From NCBI RefSeq assembly GCF_008329525.1, contig NZ_NPKQ01000001.1:868001-932000 (forward strand): a stretch of 64,000 nt of DNA, written 5' to 3'. A program made the position numbers and the translations under genes. Shown here in pieces: positions 42,080 through 49,907 of the stretch; the first letter of the stretch is position 1, and each line of letters begins with the position of its first letter. The stretch comes from Tardiphaga sp. P9-11 (GTDB lineage: Bacteria > Pseudomonadota > Alphaproteobacteria > Rhizobiales > Xanthobacteraceae). The notes beneath the pieces are model-generated. The model ran no database searches. It was not told the origin of the DNA and saw only the letters and a program-made list of their open reading frames with translations.

Positions 42080-43603
42080 ATGACGATGATTAAGAGCCTT
42101 ATTCTCGGCTCGGCGGCGGGTCTGATCGCCATCGGCGGAGCTCAGGCAGCCGATCTTCCGGTAAAGGCCAAGGCAGTTGAATACGTAAAGATCTGCTCGC
42201 TCTACGGCGCAGGCTTCTACTACATCCCGGGCACCGATACCTGCATCAAGATCGGCGGCGCGATTCGTTTGGACACTGCTTTCAACGGCAGCACCTACGA
42301 CGTTCCGTTCTGGCAGGGTGGTGCCGGTGGCAACAATCTCTGGACCAAGAACTATTTCTCGACCCGTGAACGCGTCAACTTGACGACGGACACCCGCACC
42401 GCGACCGAATACGGCGTGGTTCGTACCTACGCGAACATCCAGTTCGACTTCCTCCAGGATCGTGAATCGATCGCTGGTGGTTACACCGAAGTCGACTATG
42501 CGTTCATCCAGTTCGCCGGCTTCACCTTCGGTAAGGCCGTCTCGCAGTTCGATCCCCAGTGGGCGCTTGCCAAGCCGTACATCTCGTCGGGCTTCAACGC
42601 TGGTTCGAACAACGCGACCGGTATCCCGCAGATCGCCTATACCGCTTCGTTCGGTAACGGCGTGTCGGGCACGATCTCGCTCGAGAACGCTTCGGCCTAT
42701 CGCAACGCCGGCCTCTGGAACACCAACTCGTTCATCGTCGGTCCGGGTGCAGCTTCGTTCACCGGCACGTTCTACGGTTCGGCGTCGAACACCTTCCTGG
42801 GCAACGCCTACGGCGGCAACCACATTCCTGACGTCGTCGGCAATATCCGCCTCGATCAGGCTTGGGGTACCCTGCACTTCGGCGCAGCAATGCACGCTGC
42901 AACCCCGGGCTTCTACGGCGCGAACGAAGCAACCGGCCATGCTGACGACAAGTACGGCTTTGCGGTTACCGGTGCGGTCGAATTCAAGAACCTGCCCACC
43001 GGCGCAGGCGACAGCTTGAAGATCGAAGCATCGTACGGCAAGGGTGCTGCCAAGTACGTCTTCGGTGGCACGACCGACACCATCGGTGGCGGCCGTTACG
43101 CCAAGGTTGACGGCAACAGCCTCGGCTTCGGCTACGTCCTCGACGGCGTCTACACCACCAATGGCCAGATCATCCAGAGCTCCGCTTGGGAAGTCAGCGC
43201 TTTCTATGAGCATTACTGGAACCCGGCATGGCGCACGTCGCTGTTCGGCAACTACAGCCACATCTCGTACGGCTCCGGCAACGACTTGATGATGGCGTCC
43301 TTCCAGGGCCTGACCACCGGTGGCCCGGGTGCCAGCTCGTCCACAACTGCTGCTTCTCGTGCAGGTGTGTTCGCTGGCACGGGTAACTTCGACCTGGGTC
43401 TCGCCCAGATCGGCACCCGTACCGCCTGGACCCCGGTTCAGAACCTGACCCTGTCGGCTCAGTTCACCTACAGCCGTCTGGATCAGAACCTGAACGGCAC
43501 GTACACCGTGACGAGCATGTCGGGCAAGCCTGCCGGTACCGTTCTCAACACGGCCGACCAGAACCTCTACAACGGTTCGGTGCAGATCCTGCGCTCCTTC
43601 TAA
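42080..43603 (+). CDS. Outer-membrane porin, Porin_2 (Omp2b-like) family
   Basis: 507 residues from the ATG after TTGGAGGTTTAAC. Sec signal peptide MTMIKSLILGSAAGLIAIGG with AQA cleavage. The mature N-terminus ADLPVKAKAVEYVKICSLYG, followed by GAGFYYIPGTDTCIKIGGAI with the two cysteines, is the signature of alphaproteobacterial Porin_2 proteins. The rest is a series of alternating aromatic beta strands ending in LRSF, with the expected C-terminal Phe. It forms a general diffusion channel for small hydrophilic solutes. Codon use is strongly biased, suggesting high expression. A strong terminator follows. Confidence 0.96.
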   Translation: MTMIKSLILGSAAGLIAIGGAQAADLPVKAKAVEYVKICSLYGAGFYYIPGTDTCIKIGGAIRLDTAFNGSTYDVPFWQGGAGGNNLWTKNYFSTRERVNLTTDTRTATEYGVVRTYANIQFDFLQDRESIAGGYTEVDYAFIQFAGFTFGKAVSQFDPQWALAKPYISSGFNAGSNNATGIPQIAYTASFGNGVSGTISLENASAYRNAGLWNTNSFIVGPGAASFTGTFYGSASNTFLGNAYGGNHIPDVVGNIRLDQAWGTLHFGAAMHAATPGFYGANEATGHADDKYGFAVTGAVEFKNLPTGAGDSLKIEASYGKGAAKYVFGGTTDTIGGGRYAKVDGNSLGFGYVLDGVYTTNGQIIQSSAWEVSAFYEHYWNPAWRTSLFGNYSHISYGSGNDLMMASFQGLTTGGPGASSSTTAASRAGVFAGTGNFDLGLAQIGTRTAWTPVQNLTLSAQFTYSRLDQNLNGTYTVTSMSGKPAGTVLNTADQNLYNGSVQILRSF

Positions 43604-43642
43604 TTCTGATCGTCTCACGACGACCAGTCTTTGAAACAAAGA

Positions 43643-43671
43643 CCCCCGGCAGGAAACTGCCGGGGGTTTTT
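43643..43671 (+). terminator. Rho-independent terminator of the porin gene
   Basis: CCCCCGGCAG at 43643-43652 pairs perfectly with CTGCCGGGGG at 43657-43666 around a GAAA tetraloop, followed by TTTTT. It lies 40 nt after the porin stop. Confidence 0.93.
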
Positions 43672-43802
43672 GCTTTCTGAAGCGACATCCTGGCTTGGCT
43701 AAGCGGCTGCGCCGGGCGTTCTCGACGCGAAGGAGGCGGGCGTCTATACCGGCGGTGTTGCCCCCGGCAATGCAAGCCGCAAAGCCCGAAGTCCTCAGGA
43801 TC

Positions 43803-45800
43803 ATGGCGTCTCCAGCTGAACTGTTTCAAAGCGCATTCACCGCCTTCCAGCATGGTCGCCTCCAGGAGGCCGAGCGGGGCTTCAGCAAGTTTCTGCGCAA
43901 AGAGCCGAAGCATTTTCCAGCACTGAATATTCTCGCCATCGTGCTGGTCGCGCTGAAGCGCCATGCGGAGGCTGAGCCGCATCTGAAAGCGGCCCTGCGC
44001 ATCGACGCGACGTCGGATGCCACTTTCTACAATTACGGGCTGGTGCTGAAGGCGCTGAACCGGCCGGACGAGGCGTTGCGGTGTTTCTCCGAATCGCTGG
44101 CGCTCAACCCCGGCAATGCCGAAACGCTGAATAATCGTGGCACCGTCCTCAACGACCTCCGGGACTACCCGGCTGCACTGGCGGATTTCGATCGCGCGCT
44201 TGCGCTCAATCCACGCTATGCCGGCGCCTTCTTCAACAAGAGCAAGTCGCTTGCCGAGTTGAAGCGCTATGCTGAGGCGCTGCATGCCTGTGAGGCGGCG
44301 CTCACCTTGCAGCCAGATCTGGCGGAAGCCTGGTTTGGCCGCGGCTACATCTTTGGCCAGATGCGGATGCCGGCTGAAGCGGTGGAGGCTTATGGCCGCG
44401 CGCGCCGGCTCAATCCGGACATGCCGCTGCTGAAAGGCAATCTGTTGCACCAGAAGATGTTGGTCTGCGACTGGCATGACACGAATGCTCTGATTGCCGA
44501 GATCGAGGCCGATCTTACTGCCGGCAAACTGGCCGCCGAGCCATTCGGCTGGCAGGGCGTCGCCACCTCGGAACGCAGCCTGCAACGCTGCGCCGAACTG
44601 ACCAACGCCTCGCGTTTTCCCATGCAAGCCCCATTGCTGCGTGCTTCGCCGACCGAGCCGGATGCAAAAATTCGCATCGGCTATCTGTCCGGTGAATTTC
44701 GACAGCAGGCGACCTCGCTGCTGCTCGTCGGCGTGCTTGAGCAGCACGACAGGAGCGCGTTCGAGATATTCGCCATCGACAACGGTTATGATGACGACAG
44801 CGATATACGGCGGCGCATCGAGCGTGCGGTTGATGGTATCGTCAAAATTTCCACACTGAGCGATCCGCAGGCGGTGGACGCTATTTGTGCGCAGCGCATC
44901 GACATTCTCGTCAATCTCAATGGCTATTTCGGCGAACAGCGCACCGGCGTATTCGCGCGCAGGGCTGCGCCGATCCAGGTCAACTATCTCGGTTTTCCCG
45001 GCACGCTCGGTGCCGGCTTCATGGATTACATCCTCGCCGACCAATATGTGCTGCCGCCCGAGCACCGGCAGTTCTATAGCGAGAAAGTCGCTTGGCTGCC
45101 GCATTGCTATCAGGCCAATGACGATCGCAAGGAGATCTCTGCGCGCGCATTCACGCGCGAGGAGGTCGGTTTGCCCCGGCAGGACTTTGTGTTTTGCTGC
45201 TTCAACAATGCCTACAAAATCACGCCGGACGTCTTCGACAGTTGGATGCGCATTCTCGCCGCCGTCGACGGTAGCGTTCTCTGGTTGTTGGAGGACAGCG
45301 CTGCCGCTGTGGCGAATCTGCGCCGCGAAGCGAAAGTGCGGGGCATCGACTCCGCGCGTCTGGTCTTTGCCGTGCGTATGTCGCCAGCCGAGCACCTGGC
45401 GCGACATCGTTGTGCGGATCTGTTTCTGGATACTTTGCCGTACAACGCGCATACGACAGCGAGCGACGCACTGTGGGCTGGATTGCCTGTGCTGACGTGT
45501 CGTGGACTAACCTTTGCAGGGCGCGTCGCCGCGAGTCTTCTGCAGAATCTGGGGCTGCCGGAGCTGATTGCGACAAATCGTGGTGACTATGAGCGCGTTG
45601 CGATCGAACTGGCGCAAAATCCCGAGCGGTTATTGGCGATCCGGGAGAAGTTGTCGGCCAATCGTCTGAAAATGCCGACCTTCGACACCGGGCGTCTGAC
45701 GCGTGATATCGAAGCGGCATTCCTCAAAATGACCGAGCGGGGCCGGGCAGGCCTCGCGCCGGGCCATATAACAGTCCCTGTTCGCGATAGCGGGCAATAA
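43803..45800 (+). CDS. TPR-repeat O-GlcNAc-transferase-like protein (GT41)
   Basis: 665 residues from ATG 43803; TTG 43695 and ATG 43770 are in-frame alternatives. Residues 1-235 form six or so TPR units (EAERGFSKFLRKEPKHFPAL, then units ending in ALRID, LALNP, LALNP, LTLQP, RRLNP). The GT41 catalytic region follows: RIGYLSGEFRQQATS, DILVNLNGYFGEQRTGVFA, RRAAPIQVNYLGFPGTLGAG, CFNNAYKITPDVFDSW (catalytic-loop Lys) and YNAHTTASDALWAG (UDP-binding H-T-T). Positions equivalent to human OGT His498 and His558 read as Gln302 and Asp367 by hand alignment. It probably glycosylates proteins in the cytosol; donor and target are unknown. Confidence 0.85.
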   Translation: MASPAELFQSAFTAFQHGRLQEAERGFSKFLRKEPKHFPALNILAIVLVALKRHAEAEPHLKAALRIDATSDATFYNYGLVLKALNRPDEALRCFSESLALNPGNAETLNNRGTVLNDLRDYPAALADFDRALALNPRYAGAFFNKSKSLAELKRYAEALHACEAALTLQPDLAEAWFGRGYIFGQMRMPAEAVEAYGRARRLNPDMPLLKGNLLHQKMLVCDWHDTNALIAEIEADLTAGKLAAEPFGWQGVATSERSLQRCAELTNASRFPMQAPLLRASPTEPDAKIRIGYLSGEFRQQATSLLLVGVLEQHDRSAFEIFAIDNGYDDDSDIRRRIERAVDGIVKISTLSDPQAVDAICAQRIDILVNLNGYFGEQRTGVFARRAAPIQVNYLGFPGTLGAGFMDYILADQYVLPPEHRQFYSEKVAWLPHCYQANDDRKEISARAFTREEVGLPRQDFVFCCFNNAYKITPDVFDSWMRILAAVDGSVLWLLEDSAAAVANLRREAKVRGIDSARLVFAVRMSPAEHLARHRCADLFLDTLPYNAHTTASDALWAGLPVLTCRGLTFAGRVAASLLQNLGLPELIATNRGDYERVAIELAQNPERLLAIREKLSANRLKMPTFDTGRLTRDIEAAFLKMTERGRAGLAPGHITVPVRDSGQ

Positions 45801-46273
45801 TAATTTTGATTGAGCAAATCAGGTATTGCACTCAACATTCTGGCTCATGTAATATTTTCGTGCGCAGCCGGCAAATTTTTGACGGCCCTAGGTCTTCAAG
45901 GAGACTCGCGCACTCTGCTGTAAATCTCCGAAACCACCGGCAATGCCCTGCCGGTGGTTTTTCGGTTTTTTGTGACCCAATTCGAGCAAGCGCGGCTGGT
46001 ACTCCATGCTTCATTGCCAACGCGGAAAGGGCGCGGGAACCGTGCCATAGAGGCACGCCCTTGAATCGGTCCAACCCCCTCTGAAAACGACGGAATTGCT
46101 GCTGATCACATTGGCAGCATGAGATGGAATCTGTCGCAGAGGCATCCAAATTGTGACCTGTTGCCCATCGTTGCATATCAGGACTGACGAGCTATCTGAC
46201 CGAAATTGCTAGAGATTTATTGCTTTTTGAGCAAGTTGTGGCTAAAAGCCGCTCATCGTGGAGAGTATGAATA
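45801..46273. other. 473-nt intergenic region with terminator
   Basis: It lies between the GT41 gene and a small conserved-looking gene on the same strand. The first part (45801-45930) is AT-rich and precedes a clear terminator at 45934-45962. A small hairpin CGTGCC/GGCACG lies at about 46042-46058. No convincing reading frame with a ribosome binding site is seen. The block 45801-45965 could be either the 3' untranslated region of the GT41 gene or a small independent RNA ending at the terminator. Confidence 0.45.
45934..45962 (+). terminator. Rho-independent terminator
   Basis: CCACCGGCA at 45934-45942 pairs with TGCCGGTGG at 45949-45957 around ATGCCC, followed by five Ts. Three As before the stem extend it into the T-run, so it may work in both directions. 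It lies 134 nt after the GT41 stop. Confidence 0.85.
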
Positions 46274-46480
46274 ATGGCGCATAACTACGCAATTAATGAG
46301 GACGTTCACCACCAGCTGCAGGGGCCGCAGGGCCGCTCCACCGTCAAGGAGCGCAGCATTTACACCATCACGTCTCGCCTTCCGATCGAAGCCGATGGTC
46401 GCCCGCGTTACCGGATCAAGAGCAAGTCCGAGAACGTCGAGCGTGTCGTGACCGAAGAACAGATCAGCCGCCTCGGTTGA
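46274..46480 (+). CDS. Small hypothetical protein, 68 aa
   Basis: ATG 46274 follows GGAGAG with 9-nt spacing. The protein is basic and compact: HHQLQGPQGRSTVKERSIYT, then IEADGRPRYRIKSKSENVER and TEEQISRLG. It has no signal peptide or cysteine. The layout resembles short housekeeping proteins of unknown function seen throughout this bacterial group, but I cannot name a family. A perfect 8-bp hairpin lies 4 nt after the stop, so it is probably a single-gene unit. Confidence 0.65.
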   Translation: MAHNYAINEDVHHQLQGPQGRSTVKERSIYTITSRLPIEADGRPRYRIKSKSENVERVVTEEQISRLG

Positions 46481-46484
46481 TCCC

Positions 46485-46504
46485 GATCGGAGTCTTCTCC
46501 GATC
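46485..46504 (+). terminator. Hairpin after the 68-aa gene
   Basis: GATCGGAG at 46485-46492 pairs with CTCCGATC at 46497-46504 around TCTT. It begins 4 nt after the stop codon. No U-tract follows, so it may act as an mRNA-stabilising structure rather than an efficient terminator. Confidence 0.5.
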
Positions 46505-46730
46505 ATATCTGCCGTTTGCTGTCGTCGCCGGGGCCTTGGACCCCGCGACGAAGCAGACCGCCGCAAAGACCCTAACCAGATTATATCTTGAAGCAGGAAG
46601 CTTGGCCGGGGCTGATCTCTGCCTGCGTCGCTGCGATGGTTGCGGCTAGGCGGATTCGCACCATATGCTCTGCCCCGAGGGCGGATACCGAAGGCCACAC
46701 ACGCGATCGTCGCGCCGCACCTCGGCAATA

Positions 46731-47657
46731 ATGATGTGGTCAGAGCGGGGCCGTCCCTTGATCGAAAAACTTGAACTGCTGTTGTCGCTGGCGAAGGAGC
46801 GGCATTTCGGCCGCGCCGCGGAAGCTTGCGGCGTGACGCAGCCTACGATGTCGACCAGCCTGAAGCAGCTCGAGGATATGCTCGGCGTGATGCTGGTGCA
46901 GCGCGGCTCGCGCTTCCAGGGCTTTACGCCGGAAGGTGAACGTGCGCTCGACTGGGCGCGGCGCATCGTCGGCGACGCCCGCGCTATGAAGCAGGAGATC
47001 AATGGCCTCAAGGACAGCCTGTCAGGCGAGATCCGTATCGCCGCGATTCCCACCGTGCTCGGCATGGTCGCCTCGCTGACGACGCCGTTCCGCGCACGGC
47101 ATCCTGATGTGCGCTTCCGCATCGTGTCCTGCACCTCGGCGGCGGTGCTCGGTCTGCTTGAAAATCTCGAAGTCGATGCGGGCCTCACCTACATCGAGAA
47201 CGAACCGCTCGGTAAAGTGCGTTCAATCCCGCTTTATAAAGAAAGCTATCGGCTGCTGACCTCGCCCGACAGCATGTTCGGCGATCGCAAGACGGTCACC
47301 TGGAGCGAAGTCGGCCAGGTGCCGCTGTGCCTGTTGACCCCCGATATGCAGAACCGCCGCATCATCGACCGCGCACTGAAGTCGGTGGGCGCCGAGGCGA
47401 TGCCGATGCTGACGTCGAATTCGATCATCGTGCTCTACACCCATGTGAAGACCGGCCGATGGGCCAGCGTGATGCCGGCCAAACTCGCGGAGACCCTGGG
47501 CCTCACGGCCAACGACTCCGTTCGCATGATCCCGATTGTCGATCCCGTGGTAAATTACGGCGTCGGCCTCGTGGTGCCCCAGCGCGATCCCATGACCCCG
47601 CTGGTGGCGACGCTGGTGCAGATCGCCCGGGAGGTTGCGCCGTCGCTGGAGGCGTAA
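46731..47657 (+). CDS. LysR family transcriptional regulator next to formate dehydrogenase
   Basis: 308 residues if started at ATG 46731; TTG 46758 gives the more usual LysR length of about 300. The N-terminal winged helix is typical: IEKLELLLSLAKERHFGRAA, ACGVTQPTMSTSLKQLEDML and GVMLVQRG. The periplasmic-binding-like effector domain follows (IRIAAIPTVLGMVASLT, EVDAGLTYIENEP, VNYGVGLVVPQRDP). It lies 179 nt upstream of, and on the same strand as, the fdsGBA-fdhD-fdsD operon, with a T-N11-A dyad in between. It is therefore the likely formate-responsive activator, by analogy with FdsR. Confidence 0.85.
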   Translation: MMWSERGRPLIEKLELLLSLAKERHFGRAAEACGVTQPTMSTSLKQLEDMLGVMLVQRGSRFQGFTPEGERALDWARRIVGDARAMKQEINGLKDSLSGEIRIAAIPTVLGMVASLTTPFRARHPDVRFRIVSCTSAAVLGLLENLEVDAGLTYIENEPLGKVRSIPLYKESYRLLTSPDSMFGDRKTVTWSEVGQVPLCLLTPDMQNRRIIDRALKSVGAEAMPMLTSNSIIVLYTHVKTGRWASVMPAKLAETLGLTANDSVRMIPIVDPVVNYGVGLVVPQRDPMTPLVATLVQIAREVAPSLEA

Positions 47658-47735
47658 GACCTTCGTTTTGGGCGCTGTAATTGCTGCGTTGCAACCAAGC
47701 TAACCATTTCAAATTCATCGATTTCGCCGGGGTGT

Positions 47736-47754
47736 CGATACCGTTTCCGTATCG
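47736..47754. promoter_or_regulatory. LysR-type T-N11-A dyad upstream of fdsG
   Basis: CGATAC at 47736-47741 and GTATCG at 47749-47754 form a perfect 6-bp inverted repeat that contains the LysR T-N11-A core (T47739, A47751). It lies 82 nt upstream of the fdsG start. It is the best candidate binding site for the adjacent LysR regulator. Confidence 0.6.
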
Positions 47755-47836
47755 CAGCATGAGACAGCTTTATTGATCTTTGGATCGATTCCAATTTTGA
47801 TTGGTTCTCCAGTCATAAGATCAATTGAGTACCGGG

Positions 47837-48328
47837 ATGAACGCAGCCTACGAGCCGAATGCTTATGAGCCTTGGAGTGCCGACCGAGGCACCGAGATCA
47901 TCGAGAGCCTGTCCCATGTGGAAGGCGGTGTGATCGTAATCCTGCATGCGATGCAGGAGGCCTTCGGTTATGTGCCAGAGTCGGCAATCCCGATGATCGC
48001 GCTGGCGCGTAACCTGTCGCGCGCCGAGGTCCATGGGGTGTTCACTTTCTACCATGACTTCCGGCATGAACCTGCTGGCAAGCATGTGCTGAAGATCTGC
48101 CGCGCCGAGGCGTGCCAGGCGGCCGGCGGCGATGCACTGGCGGCGCGCGCGGAAGCGAAATTGGGCGTAAAACTTGGAAACACGACGGCGGATCAGCGCG
48201 TTACATTGGAGCCGATCTATTGCCTCGGGCTCTGCGCCACGGCGCCATCGGCGATGCTCGATGGCCGTCTGGTCGGTCGCCTCGATGAGAAGCGCATTGA
48301 TGCGCTGGTCGCGGAGGCACAGCGATGA
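47837..48328 (+). CDS. fdsG: NAD-dependent formate dehydrogenase gamma subunit (NuoE-like 2Fe-2S)
   Basis: 163 residues from ATG 47837; a TTG at 47825 is in frame. The thioredoxin-like NuoE fold is evident: VIVILHAMQEAFGYVPESAI, RAEVHGVFTFYHDFR, then ICRAEACQAAGG with the first two Cys and a later EPIYCLGLCATAPSAMLDG with the other two. This gives a C-x4-C...C-x3-C 2Fe-2S site. It is a peripheral electron-transfer subunit working with FdsB. Its stop overlaps the fdsB start by 4 nt. Confidence 0.93.
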   Translation: MNAAYEPNAYEPWSADRGTEIIESLSHVEGGVIVILHAMQEAFGYVPESAIPMIALARNLSRAEVHGVFTFYHDFRHEPAGKHVLKICRAEACQAAGGDALAARAEAKLGVKLGNTTADQRVTLEPIYCLGLCATAPSAMLDGRLVGRLDEKRIDALVAEAQR

Positions 48329-49896
48329 CATCGTCTGATAAAACTTTGAAGATCTACATTCCGCGCGATGCGGCTGCCGTTTCCGTCGGTGCCGATGAAC
48401 TCGTTACTGCTTTCGAGAGCGTGGCCGCGACGCGCAAGCTCGCCATCGAGATTATTCGCCCCGGTTCGCGCGGCCTGTTGTGGCTGGAGCCGATGATCGA
48501 AGTCGCGACGCCGGAAGGCCGCATCGCTTTCGGACCGGTCGAAGAGAAAGACGTTGCGTCGGTGCTCGATGCGATGGTCGCAAACGGCCAGCATGCGCTG
48601 CGTCTTGGTGTCGCGGAGGAGCTTCCGTGGCTCAAGAAGCAGACGCGTTTGACCTTTGTGCGCTGCGGCGTCGTCGATCCCCGGTCAGTCGAGGATTACA
48701 TCGCGCATGGCGGCTACAAGGGGCTCACCCGCGCGCTGACGCTGGATAGCTCCGGCATCATAGCCGACGTCACCACGTCCGGCCTGCGTGGTCGCGGCGG
48801 CGCTGGCTTCCCGACCGGCATCAAGTGGAAGACGGTGGCCGATACCAAAGCCGATCGCAAATTCATCGTCTGCAACGCGGACGAGGGCGACAGCGGCACC
48901 TTCGCCGATCGCATGATCATGGAAGGCGATCCCTTCGTGGTGATCGAAGGCATGACCATTGCGGGCATCGCAGTGGGCGCCACCAAGGGCTACATCTATA
49001 TCCGTTCGGAATATCCGCATGCCGTCGAGGCGATGAGTGCGGGCATTCAGGCTGCGACGCGCGCCGGCTATCTCGGCGACAATATCCGTGGCTCAGCACA
49101 TGCGTTCGATCTCGAAGTGCGCGTCGGCGCCGGCGCCTATGTCTGCGGCGAGGAGACCTCGCTGCTGGAGTCACTCGAAGGCCGCCGCGGCATCGTCCGC
49201 GCCAAGCCGCCGCTGCCGGCGCATAAGGGCCTGTTCGGCAAGCCGACCGTCATCAACAACGTCCTGTCCTTCGCCGCGATCCCGTTCATTCTCGACAATG
49301 GCGCCAAGGCCTATGCGGATTACGGCATGGGCCGTTCGCGCGGCACGATGCCGATCCAGCTCGCCGGTAACGTCAAGTTCGGCGGGTTGTTCGAAGTCGC
49401 CTTCGGCATCACGCTGGGTGAACTGGTCGACGATATCGGCGGCGGCACCTTCACCGGAAGGCCAGTTCGCGCGGTGCAGGTCGGTGGTCCGCTCGGCGCG
49501 TATTTCCCGCGCGAATTGTTCGACACGCCGTTCGATTACGAAGCCTTTGCCAAGCGTGACGGGCTGATCGGGCATGGCGGCATCGTGGTGTTTGACGACA
49601 CCGTTGACATGTCGAAGCAGGCGCGCTTCGCGATGGAATTCTGCGCCATCGAATCCTGTGGCAAGTGCACGCCGTGCCGCATCGGTTCCACCCGCGGCGT
49701 CGAGACCATCGACAAGATCCGCCGCGGTGAGCGCGTCGCCGAGAACATCGCCGTGCTGCAGGATCTCTCTAACACCATGAAATTCGGCTCGCTCTGTGCG
49801 CTGGGCGGCTTCACGCCGTATCCGGTGATGAGTGCGCTGAAGCATTTCCCTGATGATTTCGGCCCGGCGCCCACGCGCCTTCAGGCCGCAGAGTAA
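48325..49896 (+). CDS. fdsB: NAD-dependent formate dehydrogenase beta subunit (NuoF-like, FMN/NAD)
   Basis: 523 residues. A thioredoxin-like N-terminal domain without cluster cysteines (residues 1-110) precedes the NuoF core. The core has LRGRGGAGFPTGIKWKTV for NADH, CNADEGDSGTFADRMIMEGD, GAGAYVCGEETSLLESLEG for FMN, and ESCGKCTPCRIGS plus a later Cys for the 4Fe-4S cluster. It reduces NAD+ with electrons from formate delivered through FdsA. It sits second in the operon, 11 nt ahead of fdsA. Confidence 0.95.
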   Translation: MTSSDKTLKIYIPRDAAAVSVGADELVTAFESVAATRKLAIEIIRPGSRGLLWLEPMIEVATPEGRIAFGPVEEKDVASVLDAMVANGQHALRLGVAEELPWLKKQTRLTFVRCGVVDPRSVEDYIAHGGYKGLTRALTLDSSGIIADVTTSGLRGRGGAGFPTGIKWKTVADTKADRKFIVCNADEGDSGTFADRMIMEGDPFVVIEGMTIAGIAVGATKGYIYIRSEYPHAVEAMSAGIQAATRAGYLGDNIRGSAHAFDLEVRVGAGAYVCGEETSLLESLEGRRGIVRAKPPLPAHKGLFGKPTVINNVLSFAAIPFILDNGAKAYADYGMGRSRGTMPIQLAGNVKFGGLFEVAFGITLGELVDDIGGGTFTGRPVRAVQVGGPLGAYFPRELFDTPFDYEAFAKRDGLIGHGGIVVFDDTVDMSKQARFAMEFCAIESCGKCTPCRIGSTRGVETIDKIRRGERVAENIAVLQDLSNTMKFGSLCALGGFTPYPVMSALKHFPDDFGPAPTRLQAAE

Positions 49897-49907
49897 AGGA
49901 GCAACAC

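Noticed and set aside
41867-43804. Long open frame (about 645 codons) on the minus strand opposite the porin
   Set aside because: It is a by-product of the biased codon use of the highly expressed porin. The translation is rich in Arg/Val/Gly with no domain pattern, and the plus-strand porin is certain.
43545-45452. Long open frame (about 635 codons) antisense to the GT41 gene
   Set aside because: The plus strand has clear TPR and GT41 motifs. The antisense product has no recognisable motif and spans the porin terminator.
45804-45822. Possible FixK box in TTGATTGAGCAAATCA
   Set aside because: The half-site spacing is wrong for TTGAT-N4-ATCAA, and it lies downstream of a gene rather than before one.
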